A program made the position numbers and the translations under genes. A stretch of DNA of 11,389 nt from Clostridia bacterium. GTDB taxonomy: Bacteria > Bacillota > Clostridia > Christensenellales > Aristaeellaceae. The notes beneath the pieces were generated by a model. It made no database searches. It saw only the letters and a list, made by a program, of their open reading frames with translations, and was not told the DNA's origin. The stretch's first letter is position 1; every line of letters starts with the position of its first letter. The stretch covers positions 1 through 11,389 of the forward strand of contig JAFZLE010000072.1 of assembly GCA_017551645.1 (NCBI GenBank), given 5' to 3'. This document shows, piece by piece, positions 1-6,515 of this stretch.

Positions 1-69
1 AAGCCCTACGTGACCCTGCTAAGACCCGGCACGGTGTACACCAGCTGGTTCACGGCGAAGCTGATCTAA
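1..69 (+). CDS. 3' end of an unidentified plus-strand gene (22 codons visible)
   Basis: Frame 1 is open from the window edge to a TAA at 67-69 and ends in the residues SWFTAKLI. The stop lies 14 bases before a strong bidirectional hairpin terminator, which is what the end of a convergent gene looks like. Of the other plus frames, frame 2 stops within the first dozen bases. Frame 3 runs on through the terminator into the antisense of the next gene, so it is unlikely to code. Too little is visible to name a family, and I do not recognise the tail. The call rests on position and the terminator, not on similarity. Confidence 0.5.
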   Translation, partial: KPYVTLLRPGTVYTSWFTAKLI

Positions 70-83
70 CGCCCCGGCAAATA

Positions 84-122
84 AAAAACACCCGCGCCGC
101 ATTCAGCGGCACGGATGTTTTT
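84..122. terminator. Bidirectional intrinsic terminator between convergent genes
   Basis: The arms 84-100 and 106-122 pair with only two mismatches around a 5-nt loop (ATTCA, 101-105). The core is GCCGC/GCGGC and the outer part is A-rich against T-rich. Read on the plus strand the stem ends in a T run (118-122). Read on the minus strand it ends in TTTTTT (88-83). It therefore serves both the plus-strand gene ending at 69 and the minus-strand opp operon ending at 155. Confidence 0.88.
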
Positions 123-154
123 ATATATCATAAATCTTCTATATCCGTTCTCCG

Positions 155-529
155 TTACGCGAACAGCCTGATAATCAGACCTGCCGCGATAAGGACGATC
201 CCCACCGTGATCCACGGCATGAACGTCCAGCCGTGTTTGGCGCGCTTTTCCATTTTGATCTGGCTGTAGGAGCGCAGGTCTTCGTACCTGCGGGTGCCGA
301 AGTGGGAAAACGCGTAGCCGAACACGTCGAAGGTGCCATTATAGCTCACGCACCACAATAATCCCAGCAGCACGCACACGGCGCCCGCCGTGGTGAGGGC
401 GGAATAATACGCGAACAGCGCAGTAAAGCTGCTTTGATAAAGCGCCGCTAAGGCTACCGCCGCGCCAACCAGCGCGGCGGCCAGGTAATGCCCCCAGTGA
501 TGTCTGAACAGCCGCGCAGTCAGGCTCAT
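155..529 (-). CDS. Small three-helix membrane protein, DUF3899-like, last gene of the opp operon
   Basis: The product is 124 aa with predicted membrane helices at about residues 14-31, 43-62 and 104-123. Between helices 2 and 3 is a polar stretch with NGTFDVFGYAF (64-74), then many basic residues (about 79-98). The layout (two helices, an aromatic N-G-x-F-D-x-F-x-Y motif, a charged loop, one helix) reminds me of the DUF3899 family of Firmicutes, but I could not run a profile search. Its ATG overlaps the oppF stop (ATGA at 529-526), and no good ribosome site of its own is seen, so it is probably translated by coupling to oppF. A terminator follows. Function is unknown. The position suggests an accessory subunit of the importer, which is inference. 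Real gene: fairly sure; family name: moderate. Confidence 0.75.
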   Translation of the reverse strand: MSLTARLFRHHWGHYLAAALVGAAVALAALYQSSFTALFAYYSALTTAGAVCVLLGLLWCVSYNGTFDVFGYAFSHFGTRRYEDLRSYSQIKMEKRAKHGWTFMPWITVGIVLIAAGLIIRLFA

Positions 530-1833
530 TTCTTAAGCTCCGACTGGTAGCGCTCGAACTCTTCCTGGTTGCAGTATACGAAGTGGTCCTTGGTCAGCTC
601 CCTGAGCTGCGGCAGGTCGCCGTTCTCGTAATGATGGCTCTGGGAGGGATCGTAGGGGATCCTGACCCTGGTGCGCTCCGAGCGGGGGTTGGGCTTTGGG
701 ATAGCGGAAAGCAGCGAGCGGGTGTAGGGGTGCATGGGGTTTTTGAACAGCTCGTCGCTGGGCGCCTTTTCCACCACTTTGCCGAAGTACATCACCACGA
801 TGCTGTCACAGAAGTACTTGACCACGCTCAGGTCGTGGGCGATGAATATGATGGACAGGCTGAGTTCCCGCTTAAGGTCGTTGAGCAGGTTGATTATCTG
901 CGCCCTGATGGACACGTCCAGCGCGCTTATGGGCTCGTCGCAGATAAGCAGCTTGGGATTCATGATCAGCGCTCGGGCGATGCCGATCCTCTGGCGCTGG
1001 CCGCCCGAGAACTCGTGGGGATAACGGCTGGCGTGCTCCTCCACCAGGCCCACGGTCTCCAGCATCTGCACCACTTTTTCGTGGTTTTCCGCCTTGTTGT
1101 GGAAACCCTGTATGCGCAGACCCTCCTGAATGATGTCCTCGACCGTCATGCGGGGGTCGAGGGAATCGATGGGATCCTGGAAGATCATCTGGATCTCGTT
1201 GAGCAGCTTGCGGCTCACGTGCTTGTTGTCGAACTTGATCTGGCGGATCTTCGCCTTCTGCTCCACCTTGGTGTAGCGCAGGGCGTCCTTGATCTCCTTT
1301 ATCTGTCCGGCGTCGGTGGAGGCGTTGAGCTGCTTAAGCTTCTCCCTGCCCCTTACGCGCGTCCACTTGATCTCCTTGCGGTTCCAGCGGGTGCCGCCGC
1401 TGATCCTCACGCCCCGGTAGTAGATGGAACCGGAAGTGATGTCGTACAGGCGGATGATCGAGCGCCCGGTGGTAGTTTTGCCGCAGCCGCTCTCGCCCAC
1501 TATGCCCAGGCACTCGCCTTCCTTAAGGTCGAATGACACGTTGGAAACGGCCTTGAGCTTCTGCCTCCTGGCGCCTTTGCCAAAGAAGAAGAACTGCTTT
1601 AAGTGTCTTACGGACAGCAGGATCTTCTGGTCCCTCAGCTCGGGCTTCTGCTTCACATGAGGATTGATGTGGTAACGGTGGTTGAACTCTTCCAGCGAGT
1701 CCATGGCGGCGCCCAGTTCCTTTTCGTCCTCGTGGTCGTCAGCGAGCTTGATGCTCTCGGGGATCTCGCTTAAGGACAGCGCCTCGCGGTTTTCTTCTTT
1801 GGAGTTGTCAAGTATTTCCTTCAAATTGCTCAT
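526..1833 (-). CDS. oppF: Oligopeptide-type ABC importer ATPase OppF, with N-terminal extension and internal insertion
   Basis: This is one of the two ATPases that power the peptide importer at the inner face of the membrane. Visible motifs are Walker A GESGCGKTT (113-121), Q-loop MIFQDP (Q219), signature FSGGQRQR (275-282), Walker B LLICDEP (295-301) and H-loop H333. HPYTRSLLSAIP (368-379) marks the start of the oligopeptide C-terminal region. At 435 aa it is about 100 aa longer than usual OppF. Two additions explain this: an acidic/polar N-terminal extension (about residues 1-70), and a Lys/Arg-rich insertion (about 146-212) between the sheet after Walker A and the Q-loop. The usual C-terminal Cys cluster is absent; only C421 remains. 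The start overlaps the oppD stop (ATGA, 1833-1830) and has GGAGG at 1845-1841, 7 nt upstream. DppF/AppF would be equivalent names; substrate is not proven. Confidence 0.93.
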   Translation of the reverse strand: MSNLKEILDNSKEENREALSLSEIPESIKLADDHEDEKELGAAMDSLEEFNHRYHINPHVKQKPELRDQKILLSVRHLKQFFFFGKGARRQKLKAVSNVSFDLKEGECLGIVGESGCGKTTTGRSIIRLYDITSGSIYYRGVRISGGTRWNRKEIKWTRVRGREKLKQLNASTDAGQIKEIKDALRYTKVEQKAKIRQIKFDNKHVSRKLLNEIQMIFQDPIDSLDPRMTVEDIIQEGLRIQGFHNKAENHEKVVQMLETVGLVEEHASRYPHEFSGGQRQRIGIARALIMNPKLLICDEPISALDVSIRAQIINLLNDLKRELSLSIIFIAHDLSVVKYFCDSIVVMYFGKVVEKAPSDELFKNPMHPYTRSLLSAIPKPNPRSERTRVRIPYDPSQSHHYENGDLPQLRELTKDHFVYCNQEEFERYQSELKK

Positions 1834-3317
1834 TTGCTCTCCTCCCCCAAAGAAATCTTGATGCGCTCGGACACGATCTTGGGCATTTCGACCTTGGGCG
1901 CGCGCTCATCCAGCAGCCAGGTGGCCGCGTAATGGGTGTCGCTCAGCTTGAAATACGGGGGCTCTTCCTCAAAGTCGATGTTCATGGCGTACTTGCTGCG
2001 CACCGCGAACGCGTCGCCCTTGGGCGGGTAGATCATGTTGGGCGGGGTGCCGGGTATGGCCTCCAGCTTTTCCTTGCTGTCCACGTCGGGTATGGAGGAC
2101 AGCAGCGCCCAGGTGTAGGGATGCCTGGGATCGTAGAATATCTCGTCCGCGGTGCCGTATTCCACTATCTTGCCCGCGTACATGACCGCGACCCTGTCCG
2201 CCATGTTGGCCACGACGCCCAGGTCGTGGGTGATGAATATGCAGCTCAGCTGCCTTTCCTGCTTGATGCGGTTGATGAGCTCCAGTATCTGCGCCTGTAT
2301 GGTCACGTCAAGCGCGGTGGTGGGCTCGTCGCAGATCAGTATCTCCGGGGACGCGGTGAGCGCGATGGCGATAACGATCCTCTGCCTCATGCCGCCGGAA
2401 AACTCGAAGGGGTACTGGTTAAAGCGCCTCTCCGGCTCGGGGATGCCCACTTCCTTCATTATGGCCAGCGCACGGCGCTTGGCTTCAGCCTTGGTGATGG
2501 AGAGCTTGTTGTCAAACTCGTCCTTTTCCTGGGCGATCAGCCGGGCGGCCTCGGCTTTTTCTTCCGCGGTCGCGGCCTTGGTGAGCTTTTGCTTTAGCTC
2601 CGCCATTTTGGCCTTGTGTTCGCTGGTGACCTGCGCCTTGTATTCCGCTACCTGCTCTTTGGCCTTTTTCTCGGTCTGGTTCAGGATCTCTTTGTATTCC
2701 CTGGCCTTGCCCTCGTACTGCGCCCGGGTCTGCTGCTCGAACTGTTTGAACTCTGCCTTCTTCTGCCTGATGAGCGCCTTGGCTGCGGCTGTCTGCTCCT
2801 TGGTCTGTCCTTCCGCCGCCTTGGTCTCGGCGATGAACGCGTCCAGCTTTTTCCTTTCGGTGTCGATGGCTATGTTCATCTTGGCAAGAGTGTTCTTGTA
2901 GCGGATGAGGTCGTCGCTGATAAGGTCGTTGTACATCAGCCGGAGCTTGTCCGCGTTGAGCAGCATGGCCTCGGTGATCTGCTTGCCTATCCTGACTATG
3001 GGGTTTAATGAGGACAGGGGGTCCTGGAAGATCATGCCTATCTTGTGGCCGCGGATCTTGTAGAATTCCTCTTCGCTGACCTCAAGCAGGTTCTCGCCCC
3101 TGTAAATGATGTTGCCGCCGGCGATGATGGCGTTGTTGGCCAGAATGCCCATTATCGCCTTGGAGGTAACGCTCTTGCCGGAGCCGCTCTCGCCCACTAT
3201 GCACAGCGTCTCGCCCTTGTACAGGTCGAAGGACACGTCCCTGACCGCCTTTAATATGCCGTTGTCGGTCTTAAAGTTGATGACGAGATTGTTTACTGAC
3301 AATACTTTTTCCGCCAT
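1830..3317 (-). CDS. oppD: Oligopeptide-type ABC importer ATPase OppD with a coiled-coil insertion
   Basis: This is the second ATPase of the importer, 495 aa against about 330-350 aa for most OppD proteins. Motifs are Walker A GESGSGKS (42-49), Q-loop FQDP (Q98), signature FSGGMRQR (306-313), Walker B ILICDEP (326-332) and H-loop H364, followed by the oligopeptide C-terminal domain (RHPYTWALLSSIP, IPGTPP). The extra length is a highly charged Lys/Glu/Ala helical segment at about residues 121-280, between Q-loop and signature, with coiled-coil character. The flanking sequence (GIPEPERRFNQYPFEFSGG) is normal OppD. The four cysteines that bind a 4Fe-4S cluster in many homologues are D435, S441, D448 and T466 here. 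I chose the ATG at 3317, 1 nt after the oppC stop, with GAAGTGA or AAGGGA upstream. A GTG at 3326 would add three residues but is too close to the ribosome site. Confidence 0.93.
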   Translation of the reverse strand: MAEKVLSVNNLVINFKTDNGILKAVRDVSFDLYKGETLCIVGESGSGKSVTSKAIMGILANNAIIAGGNIIYRGENLLEVSEEEFYKIRGHKIGMIFQDPLSSLNPIVRIGKQITEAMLLNADKLRLMYNDLISDDLIRYKNTLAKMNIAIDTERKKLDAFIAETKAAEGQTKEQTAAAKALIRQKKAEFKQFEQQTRAQYEGKAREYKEILNQTEKKAKEQVAEYKAQVTSEHKAKMAELKQKLTKAATAEEKAEAARLIAQEKDEFDNKLSITKAEAKRRALAIMKEVGIPEPERRFNQYPFEFSGGMRQRIVIAIALTASPEILICDEPTTALDVTIQAQILELINRIKQERQLSCIFITHDLGVVANMADRVAVMYAGKIVEYGTADEIFYDPRHPYTWALLSSIPDVDSKEKLEAIPGTPPNMIYPPKGDAFAVRSKYAMNIDFEEEPPYFKLSDTHYAATWLLDERAPKVEMPKIVSERIKISLGEESK

Positions 3318-3318
3318 C

Positions 3319-5199
3319 TTATTCACTTCCCTTCAAGGACGGATTGAACGCGTCTCTCAGGCCGTTGCCGAACAGGTTGAAGCTGACCATCATCAGCGCC
3401 ATTATCACCGCGGGGAATATGACCAGGTAGGGGTACAGCCCCAGATACTGCTGGTTGTTGCTCATCATGACGCCGAAGGACTGCACGCCCTGCAGGCCCA
3501 GGTTCAGGTAGGCCAGCGTAGCTTCGGAGTAGATGGTGGAGGGGATCATGAGCACGCTGCCTGTAATGATGGTGCCCATGGAGTTGGGCAGTATATGCTT
3601 GAATATCAGCCTGAGGTCGCTTGAGCCCAGCGTGCGGCTGGCCAGCACGTACTCCCTGCCCTTAAACCTGTAGAACTGGGTGCGGGTACGGTGGGCGGTG
3701 GCCATCCAGCCCGTCATGCACAGCGCCAGGAAGAAGGTAAAGAAGTTGTTGCCCAGGTGCAGTATCGCCAGCGTCATTACGACTATCCACGGTACGCCGC
3801 CCAGTATTTCGCAGAAGCGCTCCATGAACAGGTCCACGTTGCCGCCAAAGTAGCCGCTCACCGCGCCCCACACAAGGCCGAACGCGAAGCAGAACGCCGC
3901 CGTGCACAGGCCCAGTATCAGGCTGGTCCTGAGGCCCGCGAATGAACGCTTGAACAGGTCGAAACCCGAGGCGTCCGTGCCCAGCAGGAACTTGGGCATG
4001 GTCTTGTAGCCCATCGTCCTGTAATTGTAGCCGCGGCCGGTAACGGAATTCAGCTTCTTGGTGCGGCTGTTCACGCTCTGCTCCACCACCTCGTCGATGG
4101 GGCAGTCGTCGGTCAGGCGCACGAAGCTTTCGGGACCGATCTTCTCGTCGTACTCACACCAGCCCGCGTCGATCCAGCGCTTGATGTCCGTAGCGGAATA
4201 GGTGACCATGTCGGCGTTGCCGTACACCAGCTCGTATGTATCTATGGTGTAGTCGCAGTAGTAGATCAAGCTGTTGTGCACGCCCTTGCGGCCGGAGCAC
4301 GCCCAGTAAGCCTCGGAATCCTTGTTCGCTACGAGCACCATCTTCGTGGCGTCGTCAAAACTGACATTGTCAAGCTGTTCGCCGTTCTTGCCGGACTCGG
4401 CGGTCAGCTCCACGTTCCCGATCAGTATATACCTGAACGCGTCGGCGGAAGACTTGAGGTCGAACACTATCTGCGCGTTCAGCGAGGTCTTGCCGGCGTC
4501 AGCCAGCGCCTTGCTGATGTCGAAATCTATGTCGGAATAATCGGTTGAGAAGTCACGCACGACTATCTCCGTACCGTCGCTGCCCTTCAGGAACACGCGG
4601 TACTCGCCCAGAAGGCTGCCCTGCACGCCTTCCTCGTCGTCCATGTCGATCTTCAGGCGGTACCCGCCCTGGGAGGTGAAACTGACCGCCTTGGAGGTCA
4701 TGTACACGTCCTTGCCGTCCACGGCGGCGTCGGTAGCCATTACCACAAGGCCGCCTACGCCGTACTGGTTAGCCATATCCACGGGCGTGGGTTCCTCATC
4801 GACCTTTATTTTTACCAGCGCGTTTTTGAGCGCGGCCACGGAGTACCTGTCGCTTACGGCGGGCACTTCGTTCACGGTGTCGTACACCACCCGCTCCATC
4901 TTGCGGGTGCCGTCCCAGAAGCCCGTGCCGCTCTCAAACAGCTTGGGCGCCAGCATACGCTCCGTCACGTTAACGTTGGTGATATTGGACGGGGAGAGCA
5001 CCGGCACGAATATGGTCAGAAGGATCAGTATCGCCAGGATGAACGCCGCCACGATGGAGGACTTGTTCTTGCAGAACCGCCTGAACGCGTCCTTAAAGAA
5101 GGTGGTAGGCTTGGTCTCCAGTTTTTTATCCGTAATGCGGATGTTGGACTGCACCAGCTCGAAGGAATCGGGTTTGAATCTGATCTCTTTATCCATCAT
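3319..5199 (-). CDS. oppC: Oligopeptide-type ABC permease OppC with a large extracytoplasmic domain
   Basis: This is a membrane permease of the importer. A cytoplasmic N-terminus (1-46) is followed by helix 1 (about 47-69). At about 405 the normal OppC core begins with LLGTDASGFDLFKRSF, and then five membrane helices. The EAA coupling loop that docks on the ATPases is REYVLASRTLGSSDLRLIF (515-533). The length is 626 aa against about 300 for ordinary OppC. The difference is an inserted region of about 330 aa (70-404) between helix 1 and the core, which must lie outside the membrane. It has a beta-rich part (about 170-270) and a part with four cysteines (C301, C315, C348, C366) that could form disulfides. 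The start ATG overlaps the oppB stop (5199-5196); a second ATG follows directly at 5196. The ribosome site is weak (GGGGGCGAAG), so coupling to oppB is likely. Confidence 0.92.
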   Translation of the reverse strand: MMDKEIRFKPDSFELVQSNIRITDKKLETKPTTFFKDAFRRFCKNKSSIVAAFILAILILLTIFVPVLSPSNITNVNVTERMLAPKLFESGTGFWDGTRKMERVVYDTVNEVPAVSDRYSVAALKNALVKIKVDEEPTPVDMANQYGVGGLVVMATDAAVDGKDVYMTSKAVSFTSQGGYRLKIDMDDEEGVQGSLLGEYRVFLKGSDGTEIVVRDFSTDYSDIDFDISKALADAGKTSLNAQIVFDLKSSADAFRYILIGNVELTAESGKNGEQLDNVSFDDATKMVLVANKDSEAYWACSGRKGVHNSLIYYCDYTIDTYELVYGNADMVTYSATDIKRWIDAGWCEYDEKIGPESFVRLTDDCPIDEVVEQSVNSRTKKLNSVTGRGYNYRTMGYKTMPKFLLGTDASGFDLFKRSFAGLRTSLILGLCTAAFCFAFGLVWGAVSGYFGGNVDLFMERFCEILGGVPWIVVMTLAILHLGNNFFTFFLALCMTGWMATAHRTRTQFYRFKGREYVLASRTLGSSDLRLIFKHILPNSMGTIITGSVLMIPSTIYSEATLAYLNLGLQGVQSFGVMMSNNQQYLGLYPYLVIFPAVIMALMMVSFNLFGNGLRDAFNPSLKGSE

Positions 5200-6260
5200 T
5201 TCTTCGCCCCCATTCTGATCCTGGGATCGATGAAGCCGTAGCTCAGGTCCACTACAACGCCCGCCAGAAGCGAGATGGTGGTGAATATCGCCATGTCCAC
5301 GAACAGTATGTCGTAATCCTTGTAGTTAAGGGACAGTATGAACAGTTTGCCTATGCCGGGGATGCCGTACAGGTTTTCAAGTATCATGCTGCCGCCCAGT
5401 ATGCCTATGAATTCTCCCAGGATGCTGGGGAAAATGGGCACCATGGCGTTTTTCAGCGCGTGGCGCACTATGGCCTGACGGCGGGTCAGCCCCTTGGTGC
5501 GGGCAAGCAACAGGTAGTCGCTCTCCATGACCTCGCACAGCTCCGCGCGGGTATATCTGCAATAGTAGCAGACAGAGGAGAAGGACAGGCAGAACACGGG
5601 GATTATATAGCCTTTGATCTTAGTCCACGTGGTCGCGGTGTCCGCGGGCCAGGTGGATGGCAGCCAGCCCAGGTCATAGGCGAAGATCCTGAGCACAAAA
5701 CATATAAGCACGAAACTCGGCACGCTTATGAAGATCATGACCATCGTGGAAATGGTATGGTCGGTAAGCGTATTCTTTTTAAGTGCCGCCCAGATGCCCA
5801 AAAGCAGGCCCAGGGGCACGGAGAATATGACCGAGATAATATTCAGTCTCATTGAGTACCAGATCCGGTTCATGATTATGACCGAAGCCGCTACGTTGGG
5901 CTGGAAGCTCTTGGAATAGCCCCAGTCCCATTTGGTCACTACGTTTTTGACCCAGGAAACGTACTGCTCCATTACGGGCACCTTGTAATAGTAAAAACAG
6001 CTGCCCCTCTCAACGGGAGAGCGGTAGAGATACTCGCCGTACTTGGCGTTGTATTCCTCTACTACCGGAGCGTCTTTGACCAGCTTAAAACGGTAGACGT
6101 AACCCAGATTGTACTGTTTGTCAAAATACGCGATCTGCTGCTGGTCGCCGCCTATTGGACGGTCGAATGGCAGCAGCTTGACAAGAATGAATGTCAGAGA
6201 AAGAATTATTACTGTCGTGAAAAACGCGAGCAGTATTCGTTTAAGTACGTATTTCCCCAT
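5196..6260 (-). CDS. oppB: Oligopeptide-type ABC permease OppB with a lengthened first outer loop
   Basis: This is the partner permease, 354 aa from the chosen start; ordinary OppB is about 306-330 aa. Helix 1 is at about 9-30. A long outer loop (about 33-115) ends in WDWGYSKSF, the counterpart of the usual GDLGxS motif. Five more helices carry the EAA loop SDYLLLARTKGLTRRQAIV (247-265) and the ending DPRIR. The loop is roughly 30 residues longer than usual, with an aromatic run (CFYYYKVPV, 88-96). The start is the ATG at 6260. It has AGGGTGA (6273-6267) at a good spacing of 6 nt, whereas a GTG at 6269 would overlap that site and is rejected. The gene follows oppA after a structured gap and overlaps oppC by four bases. 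Confidence 0.93.
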   Translation of the reverse strand: MGKYVLKRILLAFFTTVIILSLTFILVKLLPFDRPIGGDQQQIAYFDKQYNLGYVYRFKLVKDAPVVEEYNAKYGEYLYRSPVERGSCFYYYKVPVMEQYVSWVKNVVTKWDWGYSKSFQPNVAASVIIMNRIWYSMRLNIISVIFSVPLGLLLGIWAALKKNTLTDHTISTMVMIFISVPSFVLICFVLRIFAYDLGWLPSTWPADTATTWTKIKGYIIPVFCLSFSSVCYYCRYTRAELCEVMESDYLLLARTKGLTRRQAIVRHALKNAMVPIFPSILGEFIGILGGSMILENLYGIPGIGKLFILSLNYKDYDILFVDMAIFTTISLLAGVVVDLSYGFIDPRIRMGAKK

Positions 6261-6266
6261 GGAAAT

Positions 6267-6273
6267 CACCCTT
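6267..6273 (-). promoter_or_regulatory. Ribosome site that sets the start of oppB
   Basis: AGGGTGA at 6273-6267 is 6 nt before the ATG at 6260. The in-frame GTG at 6269 lies within this site and so cannot be served by it. Confidence 0.7.
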
Positions 6274-6326
6274 TCATAGGTTTATGGAAGAATGATCCGT
6301 ATAAAATCGCTTTTCTCCCAGACAGC

Positions 6327-6347
6327 AAAAAAACGCCTTTTAAAGGC
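6327..6347 (-). terminator. Terminator-like hairpin before oppB
   Basis: On the minus strand GCCTT-TAA-AAGGC (6347-6335) is a short stem followed by G and seven T (6333-6327). The stem is weak, so partial read-through into oppB is expected. This fits an oppA transcript that often ends here, with a lower level of oppBCDF. No convincing separate oppB promoter is seen between it and 6260. Confidence 0.5.
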
Positions 6348-6392
6348 AGCGCGTATTCCGGGACAGATAATAACGGCCAGAGCTTCCGTTCC

Positions 6393-6425
6393 GACGCGAC
6401 CCAAGCAACACCTAAACCTCGCGTC
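6393..6425 (-). other. Stem with wide loop in the oppA-oppB gap
   Basis: GACGCGA (6393-6399) pairs perfectly with TCGCGTC (6419-6425), giving a 7-bp stem around a 19-nt loop. It follows the 11-bp hairpin closely. A further small stem, AACGG/CCGTT (6372-6376 with 6386-6390), lies beyond it. The wide loop is unusual for a simple terminator or stabiliser. Confidence 0.45.
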
Positions 6426-6430
6426 AGTTA

Positions 6431-6468
6431 CCGCACAGCGAAGGGGTCTGTCGGCCCCTTCGCTGCGG
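6431..6468 (-). promoter_or_regulatory. Long stable hairpin in the oppA-oppB gap
   Basis: CAGCGAAGGGG (6436-6446) and CCCCTTCGCTG (6455-6465) form 11 perfect, GC-rich pairs with an 8-nt loop. Three more pairs (6431-6433 with 6466-6468) extend it past a 2-nt bulge. No T run follows on either strand, so it is not a classic terminator. A stabiliser of the oppA message or part of an attenuator are the likely roles. Confidence 0.75.
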
Positions 6469-6478
6469 GAAAGACGGT

Positions 6479-6494
6479 GCGGACTTACGCCCGC
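6479..6494 (-). other. Hairpin with GUAA tetraloop, 3' of oppA
   Basis: On the minus strand GCGGGC (6494-6489) pairs with GTCCGC (6484-6479), with one G-U pair, around the loop GUAA, a GNRA-type tetraloop. It begins 22 nt after the oppA stop and is the first of several hairpins in the oppA-oppB gap. It could protect the oppA mRNA 3' end. Confidence 0.55.
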
Positions 6495-6515
6495 GCCGCC
6501 CTTAAGATGTTCGGT

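Noticed and set aside
583..1536. A 317-codon plus-strand frame opposite oppF
   Set aside because: It is antisense to the ATP-binding motifs of oppF, with low-complexity Leu/Val/His composition and no ribosome site. Shadow frame.
3318..3326. GTG start for oppD at 3326
   Set aside because: It lies inside the end of oppC and only about 1-2 nt from the ribosome site, while the ATG at 3317 has a normal spacing and gives the standard beginning of the ATPase.
6298..6328. A possible oppB promoter on the minus strand (TTGCTG and TATACG)
   Set aside because: The spacing is 19 bp and both boxes are poor matches; the T run that creates the -35 is part of the terminator-like hairpin.
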